Origin: Anaerolineales bacterium
GTDB taxonomy: Bacteria; Chloroflexota; Anaerolineae; Anaerolineales; Villigracilaceae
Direction of reading: 5' to 3'
DNA: 64,000 nt
NCBI GenBank assembly: GCA_016932715.1
Contig: JAFGCG010000092.1
Span: forward strand, 1-64,000
Below are positions 29,367 through 38,178 of this stretch, piece by piece. The first letter of the stretch is position 1; each line of letters opens with the position of its first letter. Below the pieces are notes generated by a model. The model saw nothing but the letters and a program-made list of their open reading frames with translations. It was not told the origin of the DNA and searched no databases. The translations under genes were made by a program, and so were the position numbers.

Positions 29367-31277
29367 ATGGAAATCAGACAATACCTCTCCATTGCCCGCC
29401 GCTGGGCCTGGCTCTTGATTTTGGGCCTTGCCCTGGGGACTGCCGGCGGCTATGGCTATGGCAACATGCAGACGCCGGTCTATCAGACGGCCACGAAGAT
29501 CATGGTAAGCTCCTCATCGAATGCGGTGGCGTCTAATCCTTATGCCATCTACAGCGATCAGCAGCTTGCTCAGACGTACGTGCAGCTGCTGACAACGCAG
29601 CCCATGCTGGATGGGGTTACGGAAGCGCTGGGATACCCGGTCTCGCGCGGGGACATCACGGTCCAGCAGAATCAGCAGGGATCGCAGATCATCAAGATCA
29701 CCGTGGAGAATTCCGATCCTCAGAAAGCTGCCGACATCGCCAATCAGCTGGTGCAGGTCCTGATCGAGCAGAATGAGATTCTCCAGGCTGGCAGGTATAC
29801 TGCCTCGGATGAGACCCTCCGGATACAGATCGAGCAGGTGGAACAGCAGATCGCCAAATACCAGACCGACCTGGACAATGTATCGACGAAGAGCGTCAGC
29901 GAGCAGCTCGAGCTGGTGACTGCCCAGATGGAGCCGCTGCAGGCAGAAGTATTGCAGTTGCAGAAAGAAATTGCTTTGCTGTCGCCAACCACAAGCCAGC
30001 AGCGTAAAGCCCAGATCGCTGAAAAGCAGGCGCGGCTGGATCAGATCACGCCTTTACTGAATCTGTATCAACAGATCTACAGCAACCTGGTCGTGCTCGG
30101 AAACCCCGGCGCAAACGTAAGTAACGACAGCCCAATGGTAGCGCGCTTACAGTCTACTTTGAATTTATACCAGCAGATCTATCTGAATCTCATCAACTCC
30201 AGGGAATCGATCCGCTTGGCGCGTTTGCAGAACACACCCAATGTCGTCCAGATCGAGGCGGCGCCTGTCCCGCAAAACCCGATCCGGCCGCAGCCGGTGC
30301 AGAACGCCATGCTGGCCGGCGCGGTCGGCTTGATGCTTGCTGCCGGAGTCGTGTTCCTGGTCGAGTACCTGGACGACACGCTCAAAACGCCGGAAGATGT
30401 CGACCGGCTGCTGGGGCTGCCGCTGATCGGTTATATTGCCGAGATGCAATCGAAGGGGAAAACCGATGCGGAGATCTATGTCTCCCGTCAGCCGCGCTCG
30501 CCGGTATCCGAGTCGTTCCGCTCCCTGCGCACGAACCTGGAGTTTTCGTCTGTGGACAAGCCCCTGCGGACGATCCTGGTGACGGGCGCGGAGGCAGGTG
30601 ACGGCAAGACGACCATTTCTGCGAACCTGGCTGCGATCTTCGCCCAGGGCGGTAAGCGTGTCCTGCTGCTGGATGCGGACCTGCGCCGCCCGCGCCTGCA
30701 TCGTTTCCTGGGTATCCAGAACCGCCTGGGCCTGACCGACCTCTTCCGCGACGGCCTGGATGTGGAGGCGGTCACCTACCAGTGGAGCGATTCGAACTCC
30801 AAGACCATGTCCGTGATCACCAGCGGAAGCCTGCCGCCCAACCCGGCTGAGCTGCTCGGTTCCCATAAGATGGACAGCATCCTGGCTGAACTGGCGAGCC
30901 GCGTGGATGTGCTGATCATCGACAGCCCGCCCTCCCTGGTGGCAGATGCCCAGCTCCTGGCTGCCAAAGTGGATGGCGTGCTGCTGGTTGTCCAGCCGGG
31001 CAAGACCCACGCCGATGCCGCGCGTGCCACCCGTGAGCTGCTGGACCGGGCCGGTGCGCGTGTAGTGGGCGCGGTCTTCAACCGCATCCCGCGCAGCCAT
31101 GGCCATTATTATGGCGGCTACCGTTATTATTCTCCATATTATTACCGGAACGATCGCTACCTGACCGGCAGTGATGTGGTCGCGGCTGCCTCGCCGGAGG
31201 TGACCGCGCCGCGCGAAAAGGCAGCCCAATCCCTATTGAGCCGGTTGTGGAAGCAGCAGAGCAGGTCTAACAAATGA
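29367..31277 (+). CDS. Wzz/Wzc-like polysaccharide co-polymerase with BY-kinase domain
   Basis: TGAEAGDGKTTISANLAAIFAQGGKRVLLLDADLRRPRLHRFLG; Tyr-rich tail GHYYGGYRYYSPYYYRNDRY. Confidence 0.93.
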   Translation: MEIRQYLSIARRWAWLLILGLALGTAGGYGYGNMQTPVYQTATKIMVSSSSNAVASNPYAIYSDQQLAQTYVQLLTTQPMLDGVTEALGYPVSRGDITVQQNQQGSQIIKITVENSDPQKAADIANQLVQVLIEQNEILQAGRYTASDETLRIQIEQVEQQIAKYQTDLDNVSTKSVSEQLELVTAQMEPLQAEVLQLQKEIALLSPTTSQQRKAQIAEKQARLDQITPLLNLYQQIYSNLVVLGNPGANVSNDSPMVARLQSTLNLYQQIYLNLINSRESIRLARLQNTPNVVQIEAAPVPQNPIRPQPVQNAMLAGAVGLMLAAGVVFLVEYLDDTLKTPEDVDRLLGLPLIGYIAEMQSKGKTDAEIYVSRQPRSPVSESFRSLRTNLEFSSVDKPLRTILVTGAEAGDGKTTISANLAAIFAQGGKRVLLLDADLRRPRLHRFLGIQNRLGLTDLFRDGLDVEAVTYQWSDSNSKTMSVITSGSLPPNPAELLGSHKMDSILAELASRVDVLIIDSPPSLVADAQLLAAKVDGVLLVVQPGKTHADAARATRELLDRAGARVVGAVFNRIPRSHGHYYGGYRYYSPYYYRNDRYLTGSDVVAAASPEVTAPREKAAQSLLSRLWKQQSRSNK

Positions 31278-31322
31278 TCCTGTATTCCGGGGAGGTTATG
31301 ATGTGGGTTTTATCGGGGAAAT

Positions 31323-32189
31323 ATGAGTGATCGAGGCCGTGGCAATCCAGCCTGCCCCTATCTCGGGCTGGAAGATGATGCCGATACATCCCTGGCATTC
31401 CCCTCGGTTTGGAACACCTGCCACCGCAGCCGGCGCGTCGTCTCTCCGAGCCTCCAGCACCAGGCTGAATATTGCCTCAGTGAAAATCATCGGAATTGCG
31501 TGGCGTTCCCGGCCGGGCAGGCTACCCTGCCTTTGCCGCATCGTTTACGTGCTTCCCGCCGTCGGACAAGTCTATACGGGCGCAGCCCCTTCCGAGGCCT
31601 GGTTTTCGTTTTCATTGGGATCCTGGTGTTAGCTGGCATAGGCTGGGGATTGTGGGCGCAGGGATATATCCTGCCCACAGGGACTGAAATTCCCTCCCTG
31701 ACGATGACCGTTTTGATGACACCTGTCCCCACCCAGACTACTGCTCTCACCCCTACTCCTACTTCTGCCATGATAGTGACGCCGAAGCCGATATCGACCG
31801 GCGAAGCCGTGCCGAAACGCCAGCTGGATCAGCCGATCGGGAGCGACTATCAGTTTGTGATCCACCGGGTGCTGGACGGTGAAAATTTGAACCAGTACGC
31901 CGCCAAATACAATACCAGTATCGAAGCCATTCTGATGGTCAACTATGATTTCAAAACGCCGTTGTGGGTGGATGCACTGGTGATCATCCCGGTCGGGTTC
32001 ACCAATGTATCCAGCCTCCCGGCTTTCGAAGCCTATGAGGTGCCGCGCGCGGACATGTCTCTGAAGGTGCTGGCACTGGGATTCGGTGTGAGTCTCAAGG
32101 ACCTGCGCTATTACAATGCGATCGGCATGGATGAGTCTCTCCAGGTGGGGGACTGGCTGCTTATTCCCCGTCCCCGGGTGGCGCCGTAG
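31323..32189 (+). CDS. Membrane-anchored LysM-type protein
   Basis: TM GLVFVFIGILVLAGIGWGLWAQG; LysM-like YQFVIHRVLDGENLNQYAAKYNTSIEAILMVN. Confidence 0.7.
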   Translation: MSDRGRGNPACPYLGLEDDADTSLAFPSVWNTCHRSRRVVSPSLQHQAEYCLSENHRNCVAFPAGQATLPLPHRLRASRRRTSLYGRSPFRGLVFVFIGILVLAGIGWGLWAQGYILPTGTEIPSLTMTVLMTPVPTQTTALTPTPTSAMIVTPKPISTGEAVPKRQLDQPIGSDYQFVIHRVLDGENLNQYAAKYNTSIEAILMVNYDFKTPLWVDALVIIPVGFTNVSSLPAFEAYEVPRADMSLKVLALGFGVSLKDLRYYNAIGMDESLQVGDWLLIPRPRVAP

Positions 32190-32208
32190 CATTCACAGTG
32201 AGGTGAAA

Positions 32209-32694
32209 ATGCCTTCCGTCTTATTTGTGTGTACTGCTGACCGTTTCCGTTCGCCCCTCGCGGCGGCTTTGTTCAGGCACCGGCTGCAAGGGGAATCGGA
32301 CGCGCGGGACTGGTCGGTTCGGAGCGCCGGCACCTGGGCGGACCCTGATAAAGTGGTCATTCCACCTACCCGGTGGGTGGCGAATCATTTGCACCTTGAC
32401 CTGGGCGCCCACAAATCCCGACGGATTAACAGGGAGTTACTCGATACGTATGATCTGATCCTTGTGATGGAAAACAACCATCGGGAGGGCCTCCTGGTCG
32501 AGTTTCCCGAAATGGAGAAGCGCCTTTTCCTTCTCTCCGAGGTAGCCGCCGGACGGGCATACAACATTCCGGATCCCCATGTCCAGCCGGGGGATACCTT
32601 TCAGGATGTTGCCGCTGAGTTGTCTGATTTGATCGATAAAGGGTATCATCACATTTGCGATCTGGCGCGCCAGTTGCACGACGGGAGTGGCTAA
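32209..32694 (+). CDS. Low-molecular-weight protein tyrosine phosphatase (arsenate reductase-like)
   Basis: MPSVLFVCTADRFRSPLAAALFRHRL (CX5R) and DPHVQPGDTFQDVAAELSD. Confidence 0.88.
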   Translation: MPSVLFVCTADRFRSPLAAALFRHRLQGESDARDWSVRSAGTWADPDKVVIPPTRWVANHLHLDLGAHKSRRINRELLDTYDLILVMENNHREGLLVEFPEMEKRLFLLSEVAAGRAYNIPDPHVQPGDTFQDVAAELSDLIDKGYHHICDLARQLHDGSG

Positions 32695-32714
32695 AAGAAT
32701 GGGCTACGTATGTT

Positions 32715-32790
32715 CTCACCACGGAGAACACAGAGTTCACAGAGATTTTTAAAAGGTTTTCTCCGTGTTCTCAGTGCACTCCGTGGTGAA
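32715..32790. repeat. Intergenic inverted repeat (CACCACGGAGAACACAGAG...CTCCGTGTTCTC..CTCCGTGGTG)
   Basis: Terminal arms CACCACGGAG/CTCCGTGGTG. Confidence 0.8.
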
Positions 32791-32876
32791 GGTATTGGGC
32801 AAGCCCACACAATTAGCCACTCTCTGCACGACAAAGAAGCTGCGTGATCTTTTGCTTTCATCTCTCTAGTCTTTCC

Positions 32877-34064
32877 ATGCCATCCCGCATTGACAACCAC
32901 ACCCTTAGCCAATTGATCTCCGACCACCCACGCGCCGTGGATGGGGCTTCCCTCTCGCCATCAGACTGGCCGCTCCTGCTTCAGGCGGCGCATCAGGAGG
33001 GGGTCGGTCCACTCTTATACTGGCGACTCTCGAAATCCGGAGAACTCGTATCTCTCCCAACAGAGGCTCGAAATTCCCTGCGGGGCATGTATGCCCGCAC
33101 GTGGGCACAGAACCAGAAAATATTCGAGGAACTGAGTGTAATCACACGGCTGTTCCATGAAAAAGGGATCCCGGTGGTGGTCTTGAAGGGCGCCTGTTTC
33201 GCCCTGACGATCTATCCGGACATTGGCTTGCGTCCGATGGGGGATCTCGATGTATTAGTGCCTGCCTCGAAGTTAGCCGAAGCGGTTGAAATTGCAGAAT
33301 CGCTCGGTTACGCAGATACGATTCCGGAAGCCTCTCCGGGCTTGCATGATCTGCTGAGTCACCATGCCTGCCTGCAAAAATCAGGTTCCGGGTCGATTAC
33401 ATTGGAAATCCACAATAGCCTGGTAGCCGATAAAACCTTTGCCTATGCTGTGCCCGTGGATTGGTTTTGGGAGCAAACCGAACCATTGAATGGTTCATCG
33501 AAAAACAGGTTTGAAAACCTGCTTGTGTTAACTCCCACAGCCCAGTTGCTCTATGCTGCCTCACACGCCATGCTGCAGCACGGCGGCGATAAGGCGCCGT
33601 TGCGCTGGTATTATGACCTGGACCAACTCATTCGGTCCTCTGGCAGCCGCCTGGACTGGGACCTGCTCCTCGAGCAGGCACAAAAATTCGCATGGAGTTC
33701 TGCCTTGAAGGCGGCGCTGGCTCAAACGCAGGATTACTTCGGTACTCCTGTCCCGGATACGGTCCGCATCCGCCTATCCCGGCAAACGGATCACCACGAG
33801 TCCCTGGTGAAGAAGAAACAAAGTCAGCCTGGAACGAAAATCCTACTGGAAAATCAGACATTAGCTTCGCTGAACTGGCACGGAAGAGCCAGGCTGGTTT
33901 TAGCGCTCCTTTTTCCCAGCCCGGCGTATATGCGCTGGCGGTACCGATTGAAGAGTTCGTGGTCACTGCCAGTCTATTATCCGTTCCGCTGGTGGGGAAT
34001 TGCCAGGGACGCACTTGCTACAGTGATCGAGCTCCTGAAGAGACAATCTGTCCCGCGAACCTAA
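32877..34064 (+). CDS. Nucleotidyltransferase family protein (PF14907-like), lasso-cluster associated
   Basis: GIPVVVLKGACFALTIYPDIGLRPMGDLDVLVPAS (GD-LD NTase motif); directly upstream of B1/B2. Confidence 0.8.
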   Translation: MPSRIDNHTLSQLISDHPRAVDGASLSPSDWPLLLQAAHQEGVGPLLYWRLSKSGELVSLPTEARNSLRGMYARTWAQNQKIFEELSVITRLFHEKGIPVVVLKGACFALTIYPDIGLRPMGDLDVLVPASKLAEAVEIAESLGYADTIPEASPGLHDLLSHHACLQKSGSGSITLEIHNSLVADKTFAYAVPVDWFWEQTEPLNGSSKNRFENLLVLTPTAQLLYAASHAMLQHGGDKAPLRWYYDLDQLIRSSGSRLDWDLLLEQAQKFAWSSALKAALAQTQDYFGTPVPDTVRIRLSRQTDHHESLVKKKQSQPGTKILLENQTLASLNWHGRARLVLALLFPSPAYMRWRYRLKSSWSLPVYYPFRWWGIARDALATVIELLKRQSVPRT

Positions 34065-34132
34065 ATCCCGTCCGCTCGCGACTGTGTTACTAATGGCGTA
34101 AAATACTATTGCAATCACTGTAATCGATTACC

Positions 34133-34423
34133 ATGACCATCAACCTCGACACCCAGATCAGCATCCCCGAAACCGTTTATACCCAGGAGGTCGGCGAGGA
34201 AACCATCCTGCTCGACACCCAGGGCGGGCGTTATTTCAGCCTGGACCCGGTCGGCACGCGCATGTGGCAGCTCCTCCGGGAACATGGCGTGCTGCGCACG
34301 GTCTATGAAACCATTTTGAAGGAGTACGAAGTAACGCCTGAGCAGCTGGAGACGGATCTCCTGGCTTTAGCCGCGAAAATGATCGAGAAGGGCCTCGCCC
34401 GGATCCAGGACGACGCCGAATGA
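34133..34423 (+). CDS. PqqD-family RiPP recognition element protein (lasso B1)
   Basis: QEVGEETILLDTQGGRYFSLDPVGTRMWQLLREHG...LETDLLALAAKMIEKGLARI. Confidence 0.93.
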   Translation: MTINLDTQISIPETVYTQEVGEETILLDTQGGRYFSLDPVGTRMWQLLREHGVLRTVYETILKEYEVTPEQLETDLLALAAKMIEKGLARIQDDAE

Positions 34424-34863
34424 CTGTAACAACTGTGCTTCACAAGTTGAACAGCGCCTCCCGGCTTTCTGCCGAGGATTGGATGCTGTTCCTGCAAGCC
34501 TGGGTCTGGTTGCTGATTTTCGACATCGGTTTGCGCACACGCCCATTTTCGGAATTACAGGCTTTTGCCGCCCGACTGACTTCCCATCCTATCCCATCAC
34601 CCGAGCAAACGGAGAAACAGCTTCGCATGCTGAAGGTCGCTGTTGCCCGTGCGGGCAGCCATCACCTCTACCCAATGACCTGCCTGCGCCGCTCCCTGGC
34701 ATTGCAAAAAATGCTGGCTCAAAGAGGGGTCGCTGCCGAATTGAAGATTGGTGTGTACAAAGAGCTTGACTTGTTGAACGCCCACGCTTGGGTAGAGTGT
34801 CAGGGTAAACCGATAGGTGAACCGGAGAAGGTCATGGACCACTATGTGATGCTGAGGAGGTAG
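34420..34863 (+). CDS. Lasso peptide B2 transglutaminase-like leader protease
   Basis: MTCLRRSLALQKMLAQRGVAAELKIGVYKE...NAHAWVECQGKPIGEP: Cys and His of the B2 fold; 4-bp overlap with B1. Confidence 0.93.
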   Translation: MTVTTVLHKLNSASRLSAEDWMLFLQAWVWLLIFDIGLRTRPFSELQAFAARLTSHPIPSPEQTEKQLRMLKVAVARAGSHHLYPMTCLRRSLALQKMLAQRGVAAELKIGVYKELDLLNAHAWVECQGKPIGEPEKVMDHYVMLRR

Positions 34864-34937
34864 TATCAAGCAAAATAATTGCAGCAGCAGGTTCTGTAAA
34901 TGTCTGGTGGAATGCTTGAGCAACTTATAAGAGTTTT

Positions 34938-34968
34938 TTTGCACTTGAATTGTGAAAATGTGTACAAT
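34938..34968 (+). promoter_or_regulatory. Putative sigma70-type promoter upstream of precursor (TTGCAC ... TACAAT)
   Basis: TTGCAC - about 18 bp - TACAAT, about 75 bp upstream of the precursor ATG; coordinates approximate. Confidence 0.35.
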
Positions 34969-35040
34969 GCAGTGACTACTGCCTGTGCGCACTGTGACAA
35001 ATAGATTTGATAAAGATAAACCGCACATAGGAGAGACACA

Positions 35041-35196
35041 ATGGAGACCAAAGACATGATTGATAACGAAAAGAAAGTTTATGCCACGCCTGAATTGGTG
35101 GAGCATGGCGATCTGGGGGAAATGACCCAGGGTGGTGCCGGTGGAGATCCTGAGACACTAGGGGGGACAAATCCAGAAGGGAAGATTCTTCCATAA
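35041..35196 (+). CDS. Lasso peptide precursor 1 (51 aa, not in ORF track)
   Basis: METKDMIDNEKKVYATPELVEHGDLGEMTQ|GGAGGDPETLGGTNPEGKILP: leader motif YxxPxLxxxGxxxxxT, T at -2, Gly1, Glu8; AGGAGAG RBS. Confidence 0.9.
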   Translation: METKDMIDNEKKVYATPELVEHGDLGEMTQGGAGGDPETLGGTNPEGKILP

Positions 35197-35371
35197 AAAA
35201 CGTCTTACACTTAACCTATAGCGGATTGCTAACAGATTGATGGCATGCACCAGGAAAACAGGCTGTTTTTGCGCATTCGCAAGAGTCTGTGCCATCAATT
35301 GATCAGATATTCGCTCTAAAGAGCTTCTTTTGTCTTCTGTACATAATTGATATTCTTGCCAAGGAGAAGAA

Positions 35372-37078
35372 TTGTTAGTCAGCTGGGCAAGCTCTTCGCC
35401 AGATCCTGTTTTGTTAGATACTGAATGGTCCAGACCGTTGCAACCAAATGGCTTGAGCCTATGGAGCAGCGGATACGTTGCCAACCAGGATGAATTGATT
35501 AGTCGTTATGGGTTGTCCAAGCAATTATCTACGTCAGACTTACTGTTGTTTTTATTTCGAAAAATGGGAGCAACTGCCAGTGCCAAATTGGTAGCTGGAC
35601 CTTGCTCCTGGATGGTCTGGGATCCTGCACAAAAACTTCTGCTTGTTGTTTCTGATCGTATGGGTCTGGCGCCACTCTACTATGCCCAATTTAAGGGATG
35701 TTTGTGGATTGCAGATGATGAAAATGTTCTACTCACAAAAGCCGGGATTCCGCGTCAGTCCAACCCGTCTGCCGTTGTTGCCCAAATTGATTCCCTCTCA
35801 ATGTTGGAAGACGAAACCATCTACAAGGATATTTATAAACTTACACCGGGTACTGTTTGGACTTGCGGCAGTGACCATTCAATCCGTGAAATTTACTGGC
35901 GAGCTGAATTGCAGCCAGTTTTGCGTTTAAAAGACAACCGGGAATACGCTGAAGCGCTCCGTGCCCTGTTGGTCCAGGTGGTGGATGAGCATGTCCCGCG
36001 CAAACAATTTGCACTGACCCTGAGCAGTGGTATGGATAGCAGCAGTATTGCTGGAGCGCTTCGCCTAGCCCGTCCCAGCGATCGTATTCCTAGCATAGGC
36101 CAAATTATGCCAGCACTTCCGGGTAGTAACGAGCAAGAGTGGATTCTGGCGACCAGTCAAAAACTCAACTTGGATTTGACAGAACTGCAGGTCGATCAAT
36201 TTTGGCCATTGAAACCGTCTGGCCCTTGTGAAAATCTCCCTCGAATAACCGCCTATCAGGAAATATGGGGTATCACCTGCCTGGAGGCGCGGAAACAAGG
36301 CGCTCGCATTCTTATTACCGGAGCCATGGGGGATCAATGTTTCGGAAGTTCTATTTGTAGTTATTCTGATCTATTGCTCAACTCGCGTTGGATCGAACTC
36401 GGTCGACAAATTCGGCATGAATGGGTTCAGGGGTATTACATCCGCCCTCCGGATTGGAAAACACCTTTGCGCCGGTCGCTGCGGCCGCTAAAACAATATA
36501 TTGATAATCTGCTTTTACCCCTGAAACAGATGAAGCCTGTTTCCTGGCTGCACCCATCCCAACAAGCTGTTTACGAGCAAGTAAGATACGCCAACCGCAG
36601 GCCATTCAAAATTGGATTGCCCGCCAGGGTAATGCGCTGGTGGCAGATTATAGATCCAGGAAGTCTCCAAAATATCCTGCAATTCCATAAGTTCGCGCAA
36701 AGGCTTGGTATCGAGATGCGCCATCCTCTCTGGGATCATCGCATTCTGGAATTTGTCTTGCAACTTCCAGCTGAGCAAACCTATCAGTCTGGTACTCAAA
36801 AAATCGTCTTGCGCAATGCCATGCGCGGTATATTGCCAGATAAGGTTGTTGAGTTAAGAAAAAAAATAGTGCCATTTGATCTGTTCCATCGCGGTCTACG
36901 TGAACGCAGTGTCGAGCAGGCAATGGATTTGATGACCAATATGAGGCTAGCCGATATGGGATATGTTTTACCCTCCGAGTTGCAAGCCGCCTATCAGCGT
37001 TATCTCAGGGGAGAAACCAACCATCAGAATTTCTTTTATACATTGATGCTTGAATCCCAGGTGCGTGCATGGTATTAA
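35372..37078 (+). CDS. Lasso cyclase 1 (asparagine-synthetase-like, C protein)
   Basis: ALTLSSGMDSSSIAGAL (ATP-PPase), RHPLWDHRILEFVLQLPAEQTYQSGTQKIVLRNAMRGILPDKVVELRKK; degenerate glutaminase half; TTG start. Confidence 0.9.
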   Translation: MLVSWASSSPDPVLLDTEWSRPLQPNGLSLWSSGYVANQDELISRYGLSKQLSTSDLLLFLFRKMGATASAKLVAGPCSWMVWDPAQKLLLVVSDRMGLAPLYYAQFKGCLWIADDENVLLTKAGIPRQSNPSAVVAQIDSLSMLEDETIYKDIYKLTPGTVWTCGSDHSIREIYWRAELQPVLRLKDNREYAEALRALLVQVVDEHVPRKQFALTLSSGMDSSSIAGALRLARPSDRIPSIGQIMPALPGSNEQEWILATSQKLNLDLTELQVDQFWPLKPSGPCENLPRITAYQEIWGITCLEARKQGARILITGAMGDQCFGSSICSYSDLLLNSRWIELGRQIRHEWVQGYYIRPPDWKTPLRRSLRPLKQYIDNLLLPLKQMKPVSWLHPSQQAVYEQVRYANRRPFKIGLPARVMRWWQIIDPGSLQNILQFHKFAQRLGIEMRHPLWDHRILEFVLQLPAEQTYQSGTQKIVLRNAMRGILPDKVVELRKKIVPFDLFHRGLRERSVEQAMDLMTNMRLADMGYVLPSELQAAYQRYLRGETNHQNFFYTLMLESQVRAWY

Positions 37079-38046
37079 GTCTTTCTGATTCATTTTACAA
37101 CTACCGGGTTTATGGTCTGACCATAACCAGCAACCTGCCGCTCGACCCCTGGCTTCCGCTTTCGGAGGAGCCAGCCAGTCTAGCTATTGAAGGTTGGTTG
37201 GCCAGTGAGAACCTGCCTGTTCTCCCGCTTCGTTCCGCTCGTCATACGGAGCAATCCGGAGCACCTCATTCATCTTTCTATCACAATAAAACCTTGCGTT
37301 TAAATATACCAAGAGTGGGTCATTTTCTGATTGCTCAGGATAAAATCCTGGTTCAATTCTCAGCGGATGCAAATTTGGCTTCAGTCTGTGCAAATTTGCT
37401 ATCAACGGCATTATCATTATGGCTTGAGCAGCATAGAACTAGGGTAATCCATGCCTCCTGCCTGGTATATCACGGGAAAGCGGCCGCTTTCATGGCGAAT
37501 AGCACAACTGGCAAATCAACTCTGGCGGCAGCCTTTTTACAGTCTGGTGCCGAATTGCTCAGTGACGATGTTGTTCCAATTGTAGAAACTGCAAATGGTT
37601 TTTTCGCCAGTCCAGGGTATCCAACTGTGCGCTTGTCTGAAGAGCAGATCGAGTATTTCCTGGGTACGCAGGCCAATCTCGCGCGTTGGTTTCCTAAATG
37701 GAGAAAAGCACTGATCCCAATTGGGGAAAACGGCTGGGGCGGCTTTTGTAACCTCTCTCAAAAAATTCAGCGCCTATATGTTTTGAATCGGACACTCAAC
37801 GATCCTGGTGGTCAAGTGCGATTCGAGCCGCTTTCGGATGTCGATTCCGTGCTTTCCTTGATCCGATTTTCCTTTCTTATTCGGGACACATGGGAGATGG
37901 AAATTGCAGCGGAAAGAATGGCGTTTTTTGCACGCTTAGTGGCACAAACAGGTGTAACTCGCTTGACCTACTCATCGGGATACGAACACCTGACTGAGGT
38001 TATTCGGCAGGTTTTTGGGGATATGGATAAAAACGAGGTTAAATGA
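37069..38046 (+). CDS. HPr kinase-like protein (lasso tailoring kinase homolog) 1
   Basis: AAFMANSTTGKSTLAAAFLQSGAELLSDDVVPI (P-loop + DD). Confidence 0.85.
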   Translation: MVLSLSDSFYNYRVYGLTITSNLPLDPWLPLSEEPASLAIEGWLASENLPVLPLRSARHTEQSGAPHSSFYHNKTLRLNIPRVGHFLIAQDKILVQFSADANLASVCANLLSTALSLWLEQHRTRVIHASCLVYHGKAAAFMANSTTGKSTLAAAFLQSGAELLSDDVVPIVETANGFFASPGYPTVRLSEEQIEYFLGTQANLARWFPKWRKALIPIGENGWGGFCNLSQKIQRLYVLNRTLNDPGGQVRFEPLSDVDSVLSLIRFSFLIRDTWEMEIAAERMAFFARLVAQTGVTRLTYSSGYEHLTEVIRQVFGDMDKNEVK

Positions 38047-38178
38047 CAAAATGGAATTCTTACCTATTGCGCAGGAAAGTGGGACAGATTTCGACCTTTT
38101 TGAGGATATTCTCGCGACTAACCATACAGGAAAATTTTTCAAACTGCATTTTTCAACGCTCAGAACAAGGAGAAAGGT

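Noticed and set aside
30165-31229. Minus-strand ORF (354 aa)
   Set aside because: Antisense to the BY-kinase gene; no signature.
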